Source: Sphingobacterium sp. UBA6711
GTDB taxonomy: Bacteria; Bacteroidota; Bacteroidia; Sphingobacteriales; Sphingobacteriaceae
Assembly (NCBI GenBank): GCA_002454415.1
Contig: DKIT01000045.1
Coordinates: 42,122-93,353, forward strand
Direction of reading: 5' to 3'
Length of the DNA stretch: 51,232 nt
Numbering within the stretch: position 1 is the first letter of the stretch; each line of letters starts with the position of its first letter. Made by a program: the position numbers and the translations under genes. Below are positions 1 through 7,824 of the stretch, one piece after another. The notes under the pieces are model-generated. The model saw nothing but the letters and a program-made list of their open reading frames with translations, was not told the origin of the DNA and made no database searches.

Positions 1-446
1 TCACCGTCGGATTAGCCTATAAATCGTTCTCGTTAAACACCAATTTCCGGGCGGTATTTGGGGGTAAAGTTTTCTATGAATCGCAGGCCATGACCGCACC
101 GACCGATAAGGTAAATGTACCCAGTTTTTGGGAAGATCATTGGTCCTTAGAAAATCCGGATGGCAGATTTCCACGTTATGACGATGCGGCAATGATGAAG
201 AAATGGAATTCTACCTTCTGGGCAAAAGATGGTACAACGATCCGTATCAACAATATGGTCTTCAACTGGGCTGTGCCCAAAACCTTTACGGATAAAATCA
301 ATGTTCGCTCCTTAAAGCTGATGTTGTCAGGGAATAACTTATGGACTATTGTTGCTCCATTTAAACACCGGGACCCCTATTCATCCTCCCTATATAATTA
401 CCCTACAATCCGTACGATTTCCTTTGGTTTAAACTTTGGTATTTAA
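1..446 (+). CDS. SusC/RagA-family TonB-dependent receptor, C-terminal part (5' truncated by window edge)
   Basis: The reading frame is open from base 3 to the stop at 444-446, so only the last ~147 residues of the protein are present. The visible part has the alternating barrel-strand pattern and ends in TIRTISFGLNFGI. A terminal aromatic/aliphatic strand of this kind is typical of SusC outer-membrane barrels, as is the stretch LKLMLSGNNLWTI shortly before it. SusC proteins import oligosaccharides in a TonB-dependent way together with a SusD lid. A SusD gene follows after 11 bp, which supports the call. The substrate cannot be judged from this fragment. Confidence 0.9.
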   Translation, partial: TVGLAYKSFSLNTNFRAVFGGKVFYESQAMTAPTDKVNVPSFWEDHWSLENPDGRFPRYDDAAMMKKWNSTFWAKDGTTIRINNMVFNWAVPKTFTDKINVRSLKLMLSGNNLWTIVAPFKHRDPYSSSLYNYPTIRTISFGLNFGI

Positions 447-457
447 GATTTGAAGAC

Positions 458-2317
458 ATGAAAAGACATTTTACATACATTATAGCCTTACTGCTGACAT
501 CGAGCGCAGCCCTTATGACACAGAGCTGTAAAGATAATTTTTTTGAGCTTGTGGACCATGGTGGCTTGGATGCCCGTATTTGGGACAATGAAGGTGCCAT
601 TGAGTACTATCTGGCCGGTACATACAGCATGATTATGCCTACCCATCCGCACGAAATCACAACCAATGAGATGCAGATGCACTATGCCAGTGATGAAAAC
701 TATTTCTCAGGCACCAATGCGCCCAGTAAAAAGGTATTGGGATTAAGCGGCGAAATTACACTAAACGATGTCAAATACATCGCAACCAAATATCAGGGCA
801 CCAATGTCGGAGACAACCGCTATTTCGATATTGCGCGTTGTAACAACGCGATTGCCTATATTCCCACTGGAACGTTGTCCACCGAAGTCAAAAAGAAATT
901 TTTAGGTCAATTTTATGCGCTACGGGCAATGGTCTATTTCGAACTGACCCGTCTTTATGGCGGTGTTCCGCTTGTCCTCGACCCACAAAATCCCGATGCG
1001 CTGCAACTAAGTGGTCGCGCTTCTGCGAAAACCTGTTTTGAACAAATTGTGGCTGACCTGGATTCAGCGATGGTCAATCTCGATGGACTTGCCTGGGATG
1101 ATGCAACGGGTCGTGGTAAATTTACAAAGGCTGCCGCCGCCACGATGAAGGCCAAAGCGTTGTTATATTGGGCTAGTCCACAGTTCAATCCCACCGATAA
1201 TCCTGCACATCCTTATGATGCTCAGCGATGGGAAATTGCATTTAAAGCCAACAAGGAGGCCTACGACCTTTGTAAAGCCTTAGGTAGAGATTTGCTACCC
1301 AATTACAATGAGATCTTTTTAAAAGAAGGCACGGCTAATACCGAAGCCGTTATTGTACGATCATACTCTTCCATTTCAGAAAAGCGTTTTACGCGGGTAG
1401 AACAGTTTTCAAGACCTTCTTCCGAAGGTGGGTCTCCTCAAGATTATTATGTTGCCACCACTCAGTTGCTCAATGCTTACCGCATGAAGGACGGAACGTT
1501 GGCCAATAGCAACAATGCGCTCTATGACGATGCTTTATTTTGGAAAAACCGCGATCCGAGGTTTAAAAATACCATAGTCTATAATGGAGCCGAATGGCCT
1601 TTAAGTGGAAAAACAGGCCGAAAACAGTGGAATTATACCAATGCCGCCAAAGAGACTTCCATTAAATCCTTCTACTGTAAGAAATTTGTCAACCCGACAC
1701 TATCCTCTTCAGCTGTCGGAGTAGCAAACGATCTTGGCGGAAATGGCATGGACTGGATCGAAATAAGATTTGCGGAAGTTATGTTAAACTATGCTGAAAC
1801 GGCCAATGAAACTGGAAACCTGGCACTTGCTAAAGATTTGGTAAGATCGATCCGCCAGCGTGCCGGTATCGAACAAGGAAATTATGACTACGGATTATCG
1901 CTAGCTTCCAATACCGTACAAATGCGCGATCTGATTATGAACGAACGTCAAATTGAATTTGCCTTTGAAGGCAAGCGTTATCACGACCTGCGCCGCACAC
2001 GTCGCATGCATACGCTAGAAGGAACGATTCAAACCTATCTGTTCGAAACCAAATCTGATGCTTTAAAAAAGATATTGGAATCAGCCAATACCGCTGGAAT
2101 TTTGCATAGAGAAACCCTCGACATGAACAATAGAGATACGGTATTGAACTATTTCAAATATCCCTATAATCTGCGGGCAGAAAGCTCCAATGGTGCTTTC
2201 GCTTTCCGCGACTATTATTATTTCTATCCGCTTACCAACACTTTTATGAACTCGTCGCCATTGCTGGAACAAACAATCGGTTATGAAGGTGGCACATTTG
2301 ACCCATTAAAAGACTAA
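458..2317 (+). CDS. SusD/RagB-family nutrient-binding outer-membrane lipoprotein
   Basis: The product has 619 residues. It starts with a lipoprotein signal (lipobox around LMTQSCKD, Cys about residue 24) followed by a helical TPR-like SusD body. Recognisable SusD features are FYALRAMVYFELTRLYGGVP in the N-terminal part and, near the C-terminus, LIMNERQIEFAFEGKRYHDL followed by RRTRR. SusD proteins sit on the outer surface and cap the SusC barrel to capture glycans. The gene is 11 bp after the susC end and 2 bp before the next lipoprotein, so the three are cotranscribed. The length is at the long end of the family. The target glycan is unknown because no enzyme of this locus lies in the window. 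Confidence 0.95.
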   Translation: MKRHFTYIIALLLTSSAALMTQSCKDNFFELVDHGGLDARIWDNEGAIEYYLAGTYSMIMPTHPHEITTNEMQMHYASDENYFSGTNAPSKKVLGLSGEITLNDVKYIATKYQGTNVGDNRYFDIARCNNAIAYIPTGTLSTEVKKKFLGQFYALRAMVYFELTRLYGGVPLVLDPQNPDALQLSGRASAKTCFEQIVADLDSAMVNLDGLAWDDATGRGKFTKAAAATMKAKALLYWASPQFNPTDNPAHPYDAQRWEIAFKANKEAYDLCKALGRDLLPNYNEIFLKEGTANTEAVIVRSYSSISEKRFTRVEQFSRPSSEGGSPQDYYVATTQLLNAYRMKDGTLANSNNALYDDALFWKNRDPRFKNTIVYNGAEWPLSGKTGRKQWNYTNAAKETSIKSFYCKKFVNPTLSSSAVGVANDLGGNGMDWIEIRFAEVMLNYAETANETGNLALAKDLVRSIRQRAGIEQGNYDYGLSLASNTVQMRDLIMNERQIEFAFEGKRYHDLRRTRRMHTLEGTIQTYLFETKSDALKKILESANTAGILHRETLDMNNRDTVLNYFKYPYNLRAESSNGAFAFRDYYYFYPLTNTFMNSSPLLEQTIGYEGGTFDPLKD

Positions 2318-2319
2318 TT

Positions 2320-3246
2320 ATGAAAAAGAAATATTTATTCCTTTTCCTCCTCCTCGGCACTTTACTTTCCTGTAAGCGGGAAGGCGACAATATTTTTAAT
2401 CTATTTGAAGATGTATCGGTTACCCTTCATCAGGAAGATGAACGCAATATTGGAACTTATAAAGATGTTGCTGTCGGTGATTCCATCTTTGTGGACTTTA
2501 CGATCAGTTCAGCAGCAAAAGATATGCATCAGGTATGGATTTTCTACAATGGAGCCGGTGCAGCTGCTTTGCGGATACCGCTATCAGAAACTGAGAAAAG
2601 AAGTTTCCGATATGTGTATAAAATTAAAGCAGATAAGGTTGGTCTATCCTCCTTCCGCATTATGGCAGTTGATAAAGAGGGGGTGTTCATGGGCGATGGG
2701 TACAAATCAGTAACTTACAATGTACAATCTGATTATGCACACCTCAATAACAGGATACTCTATATGCCGGACAGTGTCGCCCAACGCAGCGCTTGTTTCA
2801 TCAACTTGATGGAAGGAAAAACCTATACATATGCTGAAGCTAAAGCAAATCCGGAGAAAATCGATTTTGGCTTATACCGAACATACACTGTTGGAAGCAA
2901 CGGTACAATCACATATAGCTATAACCTTTATTCCTTGAGTTTAAATACAATCCCTTTCAAGGCTTTTGATTTTACCGACCTTTCGGGGAAAGGCCGGGCG
3001 ACATACTTTTCGGGTATACAAAATAATCAAGCTACTGCATTTCTAAATACATTAACTTCCGGTTCAACGATACAATCCAATGCGATTTCCAGAAAAACCA
3101 CCAATCTTTCGTTGAATGATCTTAAAGTGGGCAGTATGTTCTATTTCAAGACGCCCGATGAAAAGTATGGCGTCGTGATCGTCAATGCATTGAGCGGATT
3201 TGACAACAATCGCTATTTGAACATTAGCATCAAACGGCAAAACTAA
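2320..3246 (+). CDS. putative surface lipoprotein encoded after SusCD (unknown family)
   Basis: The product has 308 residues with a clear lipoprotein signal (FLLLGTLLSCKREGD, Cys at residue 18) and no other membrane segment. The rest is beta-rich and Asp/Ser/Thr-rich, which suggests an immunoglobulin-like N-terminal half (about residues 30-135) followed by a second beta domain. I do not recognise a named family. Lipoproteins in this position after susCD often act as surface glycan-binding proteins (SusE/SusF analogues), and that is an inference from position only. The start is 2 bp after the susD stop. Terminators follow, so it is the last gene of the operon. Confidence 0.75.
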   Translation: MKKKYLFLFLLLGTLLSCKREGDNIFNLFEDVSVTLHQEDERNIGTYKDVAVGDSIFVDFTISSAAKDMHQVWIFYNGAGAAALRIPLSETEKRSFRYVYKIKADKVGLSSFRIMAVDKEGVFMGDGYKSVTYNVQSDYAHLNNRILYMPDSVAQRSACFINLMEGKTYTYAEAKANPEKIDFGLYRTYTVGSNGTITYSYNLYSLSLNTIPFKAFDFTDLSGKGRATYFSGIQNNQATAFLNTLTSGSTIQSNAISRKTTNLSLNDLKVGSMFYFKTPDEKYGVVIVNALSGFDNNRYLNISIKRQN

Positions 3247-3273
3247 TTTCGTCCCTTTTTATCCCTTAATATC

Positions 3274-3305
3274 GGGGTACCCACAGCTCTGTCGGTACCC
3301 CTTTT
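3274..3305 (+). terminator. rho-independent terminator of the SusCD-lipoprotein operon
   Basis: A perfect 8-bp inverted repeat, GGGGTACC (3274-3281) and GGTACCCC (3294-3301), is followed by TTTT. Part of the loop (ACAG/CTGT) can extend the stem. It lies 28 bp after the stop codon of the last gene of the operon. Confidence 0.75.
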
Positions 3306-3412
3306 CCTTTGGCCAAAACCGCTAATTTTCTTATAAATACGCATAAAATACACGCGCCTTCTTGCAGGATTTAGCCATAATTATGACGCCATACCACGCT
3401 AGTTTAGTGATG

Positions 3413-3448
3413 AAGAAAGCCCCGCAGGTCTGCAGGGCTTTCTTTTTT
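3413..3448. terminator. bidirectional terminator between convergent genes
   Basis: Arms AAGAAAGCCC (3413-3422) and GGGCTTTCTT (3433-3442) enclose an inner GCAG/CTGC pairing. T-runs follow on the + strand and A-runs precede, so it can terminate in both directions. It directly abuts the stop codon (3447-3449) of the minus-strand L,D-transpeptidase gene and is a second terminator for the plus-strand operon. Confidence 0.85.
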
Positions 3449-4793
3449 AGTTTCCGCTATTATACGCAACAGGTTTTGGATACCCCTTTCCACTTAATGC
3501 TGCAATAGGCACCACCAGTTCCTTTTGACCAAGCACAGCTTGAGTAACTTTTCCTTTGTCTGCCCGATTTTCTTTCGCAGCCTCTCTTTTTTTACTGTCC
3601 GGCGCATTCGTACTGTTTCCATCGGCTTTTACGCCCGCGATTTTATTTCCGCGTGCATCCTGGTTCATCTCATCCAGTGCGCTGCTGAGATTTGCCTTTT
3701 CCGCTGCATTTAGCTTATCATAGTTAATTCCGTAAGCATCAAGCACACGAGTCGCATTTTCGACGGTATTAGTCCCTCGTTCATACACATCCCTATAGAT
3801 GTGAAGATTACCATCCTGGGCAACAATAGTTTCATAACGGAGTTCAACGAGGACTGGTGTTGCTAACTTAACGGTTTCAGTTTTAGTAGCCTTTTTTTGG
3901 TAATCAGCGATCTTTTCAGCTGAAATACCTGCTCCTGCAATTTGCGAAAGGTATTTTGTAAAATCCTGCACCTGCGTATCCGTAAGTCCAACACATCCAT
4001 GTGAGGCAAAAGCTCCTAATTTAGCTGGCGCCTTTCCACCGTGGATCAAGGAAGGGAGGCCAATTGGAATTTTAATAGGTCCTAATGGATTGAGTTCACT
4101 TCCCGCAGGTACCTTTTCGCCAGCCGAAACCTTTCCCTTTACCCAAGGCTCATCAGGAGGAGTCCATGTGGGATTGAAAATAATATTAACGGCCTTTCGT
4201 ACACCCGTCGGCAGGGGGAATTCAGGATACCCGATTCCGATTTTATACGTTTTGATCAGTTTTCCTTTTTCAAAAACATCCATTCTAAAAGCGGGCGCAT
4301 TGACAAGAATGCGTGTATCTTCAGGCACCTGATTTGGCTTCAAGGGTAATGTATGGCTACTGTCAGCATAGCGTTGGGCCATTAGTCCAAAAAACTGTCC
4401 TGCTTTATCCTCGCCGAGGATTCGGACAATTTCTTTTGTGGCCTGTTCAATAGCCTCTTTGAAAGAATTTGTCCCTTTGTCATCATTTTCATCGAGACTT
4501 TCCACAGCAGTATTTGCAGCGAGCTTGAGTTCTTTAATCTGCTGATTGTTAAGCTGTAGTTTTTCTTTGAGATCCTGGGCAAAATTTTCTTCATAAAATA
4601 GCGCATTCAGCAATGGTAGCGTAAAGTCTGTATTTTCCGCACGCTCCATTATCGTTGCTTCTTTATTTTCCGACTTGGTTTTATTGCCTTCTCTGTTTTG
4701 ACAGGCCACCAATAAGCATGTCACTACGAGCAAGCTTCCCACATATTTTCCGAATGTGTATTTATTCCTATAAGATTTTCTCCTGTTCTTCAT
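3447..4793 (-). CDS. L,D-transpeptidase (YkuD) family lipoprotein
   Basis: I place the start at the ATG at 4793, since the frame upstream offers only TTG codons. This gives 448 residues. The N-terminus is a lipoprotein signal (LVVTCLLVACQN, lipidated Cys ~31). The YkuD domain follows at about residues 160-275 with the catalytic motif SHGCVGL (His265, Cys267) and the upstream IHGG (His251). This fold forms 3-3 cross-links in peptidoglycan or attaches proteins to it, here from the periplasmic face. A helical region (residues ~55-140) precedes the domain, and a C-terminal extension of ~170 residues rich in Lys/Glu/Ala follows; I recognise no domain in either. The gene is monocistronic and is bounded by a terminator at its stop. 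Confidence 0.85.
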   Translation of the reverse strand: MKNRRKSYRNKYTFGKYVGSLLVVTCLLVACQNREGNKTKSENKEATIMERAENTDFTLPLLNALFYEENFAQDLKEKLQLNNQQIKELKLAANTAVESLDENDDKGTNSFKEAIEQATKEIVRILGEDKAGQFFGLMAQRYADSSHTLPLKPNQVPEDTRILVNAPAFRMDVFEKGKLIKTYKIGIGYPEFPLPTGVRKAVNIIFNPTWTPPDEPWVKGKVSAGEKVPAGSELNPLGPIKIPIGLPSLIHGGKAPAKLGAFASHGCVGLTDTQVQDFTKYLSQIAGAGISAEKIADYQKKATKTETVKLATPVLVELRYETIVAQDGNLHIYRDVYERGTNTVENATRVLDAYGINYDKLNAAEKANLSSALDEMNQDARGNKIAGVKADGNSTNAPDSKKREAAKENRADKGKVTQAVLGQKELVVPIAALSGKGYPKPVAYNSGN

Positions 4794-4952
4794 ACACTCA
4801 TTCAACAAGATTACTGTTGAAATAGTTTACCGAAAATAATTATTCACTAAAAAAACACCAGTCAAAATAGTAAATATCAATAAATTATTTGCGAACAAAC
4901 GTTCATACCAACACACGACAGCCAATCTCCCTCAAAGGATGGTGCTCAGCGA

Positions 4953-5444
4953 TTAAAGAAAACCATCAAGCGCATAATTTATCGTCATTGTCTTAATGAC
5001 TAAAATAAAAATAATCAACTGGATCAGACAGCAGAATAACCAGCAGGATAAAAAGGATAAATACCAATAGCGTGATCGCACACCTCTCGAGCAGGCATCG
5101 GACCATAACTCAATGCATTTAATCAATAGGAACAATGTACTCAGGATCAACCCCGGTATCCCAACGATAATGGCAGTCCAAAAGACAGCATCCGGCCAAA
5201 ATTGTATTCGTTCGACATCTGACAACCTTAAATCAGCTATAAGCATCGCAAAACAGGTATTGGCAAGTAAAACAAGGATCAATGTTCTTTCGATCATTTG
5301 TTCACGTGTTATAGGGGCGGCAGATTTGATATTTGACCACGAGATCAATAGGTTCATACAAAAAAGGCCCAAAATGATACATGGAAAGTACAACAGAAAC
5401 AGGGTCATGCTTGTATCGAACGATATTATCATCTTTTCCTTCAT
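4953..5444 (-). CDS. small integral membrane protein of unknown function
   Basis: The product has 163 residues with four hydrophobic segments (about residues 12-35, 48-66, 83-106 and 127-152). Short charged loops between them support a real four-helix inner-membrane protein. No catalytic motif or family is recognisable. It lies alone between the L,D-transpeptidase gene and the terminator of the large operon, on the same strand as both. The coding call rests on the membrane-segment pattern. Confidence 0.55.
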   Translation of the reverse strand: MKEKMIISFDTSMTLFLLYFPCIILGLFCMNLLISWSNIKSAAPITREQMIERTLILVLLANTCFAMLIADLRLSDVERIQFWPDAVFWTAIIVGIPGLILSTLFLLIKCIELWSDACSRGVRSRYWYLSFLSCWLFCCLIQLIIFILVIKTMTINYALDGFL

Positions 5445-5462
5445 TAGGCTTGGCTATTAATC

Positions 5463-5487
5463 AAAAACAGCCTTAAAAGTGAAGGCT
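5463..5487 (-). terminator. terminator at the end of the seven-gene polysaccharide operon
   Basis: Read on the minus strand, AGCCTT (5487-5482) and AAGGCT (5474-5469) form a 6-bp stem with a 7-nt loop, followed by G and five T (5467-5463). It lies 60 bp beyond the stop of the DUF4838 gene. I saw no comparable hairpin between any of the seven upstream genes. Confidence 0.65.
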
Positions 5488-5547
5488 ATTCATAGTCATG
5501 ATTAAATTTAATCAAAATAACAACATAAAGGAACAAATGCCACAAGT

Positions 5548-7812
5548 TTATTCCATACTAACTTCATCGATCGCCAACAATGGTTTGCGCCTACGTGCAC
5601 CTTCAAACCAATCTGGAAGGTCCTTCGGAAAGCGTATTTGGACGCGCAGGTAACGCATCTTTTTTTGTGAAAGTGCTATTGAGACCGTATGAACCTTCGC
5701 ACTGTTATCAGTTGGAATATTCTCGGCCACTCGTTGCATGCCAATATCTTGATAGATTTTACCATCAACTGATGCTTCTACCTGTATTTCTTTTGGCAGA
5801 AAAAGATAATGGACGGGATCAAATAGAAAATTTAATTTCACACGCGATGCCGTCTGCTCCCCTTGGAGCGGAAAAACAAGCTCAACATGTCCATCGTTAA
5901 ATAAAAGCCAATTATAACTATAATCAGTATCGCCAAATAGTCCATCACTGAGCGTACGGTCTCCATTAGCCACGTAGTCTTCCAAATAACGCGGCTTGAA
6001 TGTTGGAATTTTACCCAAAATCGCAGATCCACCATAAGGTCTTCGCATAATATCCAGCCATCGATTGCGGTATTCCTCCAGACTACCGTTGACCTCTGCC
6101 AGCTCCCTTCCCCCCGCCTTCAATACATCGTCGACAAAATGATCGATACGCCCGGCCCACATCGGATCCACTTGCCATTTTCCTTCACTTACCTGCTTTA
6201 AAAATCCCAGGGGATGACTACCATAGGTCTTGGCTTGTTCTAAAGTAGCATATTCCCAGCCCAAGAGTAGTGTATTGACCCGATTTGCCAAGAGTGGATC
6301 ATGCGCTACTTCAGCCCGTGCCGCGTTCAAGGTCTTCCTATATCCACTCATTTCCTTTTCATGAAGATATCCCTTGCGATCAGTAATTGGATTACCATAG
6401 ATATCCAGCACCGCATGATGTGTTTTTCTGGCCTCAATTAACTGCTCAACATAGCGTTGAACAGCGCGCGAGGCAGAGCCATAGTACCCTTCGAAAAAGT
6501 CCTTCGAAACCCGATTGGGATCGATCGTTGGGTTCCATAGGCTCTTGGCCTGTAGGTAACTTGCGTAGGCAGACATGCCACTCAAGGTTGTCCCACTTCC
6601 ATGCTCGAAGATTCCTTTAATTCCATTGCGATACATATAGGCGATATTATCGTGATATTGATCGTACATTGGAAAAGGATTGAGGTAAGCCGTAAATTGT
6701 GTTGTATAATCCCATACAAACAGATTTGCGGTAAGTTTTGACCATTGCTGCAACTGCCTACGGAAATCGGCCGCGGTGGGATTGGTAGCGATAGCTTGTT
6801 GACGCGTGACATCGACAGTACTCAACATCACATATACATTTTCTCGAGGTTTAGTACGCTTTGGAGCCTCTGCCGTATATCCGTACGCCAGTGTGGTAAA
6901 TATTTGTTTTGGAAAATGGGAAGCAACCCGATTGACGAAGCGTATAAGCGTTCCTTGTGCCCCCCCTTCTTCCTGATCAACCTTCGCGCAACGATCACAC
7001 GTACAGTACCCTCGGCCATCCATAGGTGCGATAGACCAGTACATCGCATCTGGGTTATCAGCTATAACATCCTTAAAATAGCCGATCGCTATTTTTTCTA
7101 CCTCAGGATTTGTCAAACATAGCTGACTGGCCTGACGTCTTCCATTTGTCCACGCAAAGTACTCCGGGTGAGCGGTGAAATAACGATCTGGGGGAATAAT
7201 CTTAAAAAAAGAATGTCCCCAAAGTCCCCATAGATCCTCAAATCGATGCAAATGGTGCCAGTCGAGGTATTCAGCATCCATTGAAGATGGATAATAGGAC
7301 TCCCGATAAATCAGTGGCGGTTCATAACGCATCAATAGATCTTTTGGTAGGGTTAAATTTTCCCGTTGAAGTACCCATGCCGCCCCCTGATCGTATTTAC
7401 GTGCGCCAAACTGCTTTTCGATCAGTTCATAAACGCCATATAACAATCCCTTACCTGAACCGCCTCTTAAATATATATTTTCTCCTTGAACCCTGACCTC
7501 AAACCCTTCTCTACCGAGCAGAGCGGCGTTGCTAACGGCCGAATTAAACAAACTATTTCCAATAAAAAAAACATGAGCTTTCGTTCCGGATGGCGTGGAA
7601 AGAATATCCACTGTCACTCCCGTCATGCGTTTCAAGTAATCCTGTAAGATGAAGGCTGACTTCCTTTCCAAAGATGAAGGTTCGACGGGGATGACAATTT
7701 CAGTCCTTGATTTTTTCTCCAGCACAATCTTCAGCTCATTCGCGCTACAACTGTTTAAAAGCAAGACGAACACAAATAGTAACGAGCGTATTTGTTTTTT
7801 TACGATTTTCAC
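5548..7812 (-). CDS. DUF4838-domain lipoprotein, probable secreted glycoside hydrolase
   Basis: The product has 754 residues from a GTG start at 7812. No ATG is available before the lipoprotein signal LLLNSCS (Cys22), and an in-frame stop lies just upstream. Residues ~25-150 look like the alpha-glucuronidase/GH20-type N-terminal domain (ending KGLLYGVYELIEKQFG). Residues ~170-460 match DUF4838, with the cysteine cluster GYCTCDRC (Cys270, 272, 275). The C-terminal ~110 residues look like an F5/8-type (discoidin) carbohydrate-binding domain. DUF4838 proteins resemble GH67/GH20 enzymes, but their activity is not firmly assigned. The gene is 12 bp downstream of the fusion gene and ends at the operon terminator. 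By analogy with BcsZ or the PgaB hydrolase domain, it may trim the exported polymer (inference). Confidence 0.8.
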   Translation of the reverse strand: MKIVKKQIRSLLFVFVLLLNSCSANELKIVLEKKSRTEIVIPVEPSSLERKSAFILQDYLKRMTGVTVDILSTPSGTKAHVFFIGNSLFNSAVSNAALLGREGFEVRVQGENIYLRGGSGKGLLYGVYELIEKQFGARKYDQGAAWVLQRENLTLPKDLLMRYEPPLIYRESYYPSSMDAEYLDWHHLHRFEDLWGLWGHSFFKIIPPDRYFTAHPEYFAWTNGRRQASQLCLTNPEVEKIAIGYFKDVIADNPDAMYWSIAPMDGRGYCTCDRCAKVDQEEGGAQGTLIRFVNRVASHFPKQIFTTLAYGYTAEAPKRTKPRENVYVMLSTVDVTRQQAIATNPTAADFRRQLQQWSKLTANLFVWDYTTQFTAYLNPFPMYDQYHDNIAYMYRNGIKGIFEHGSGTTLSGMSAYASYLQAKSLWNPTIDPNRVSKDFFEGYYGSASRAVQRYVEQLIEARKTHHAVLDIYGNPITDRKGYLHEKEMSGYRKTLNAARAEVAHDPLLANRVNTLLLGWEYATLEQAKTYGSHPLGFLKQVSEGKWQVDPMWAGRIDHFVDDVLKAGGRELAEVNGSLEEYRNRWLDIMRRPYGGSAILGKIPTFKPRYLEDYVANGDRTLSDGLFGDTDYSYNWLLFNDGHVELVFPLQGEQTASRVKLNFLFDPVHYLFLPKEIQVEASVDGKIYQDIGMQRVAENIPTDNSAKVHTVSIALSQKKMRYLRVQIRFPKDLPDWFEGARRRKPLLAIDEVSME

Positions 7813-7824
7813 ACGATCAATTTT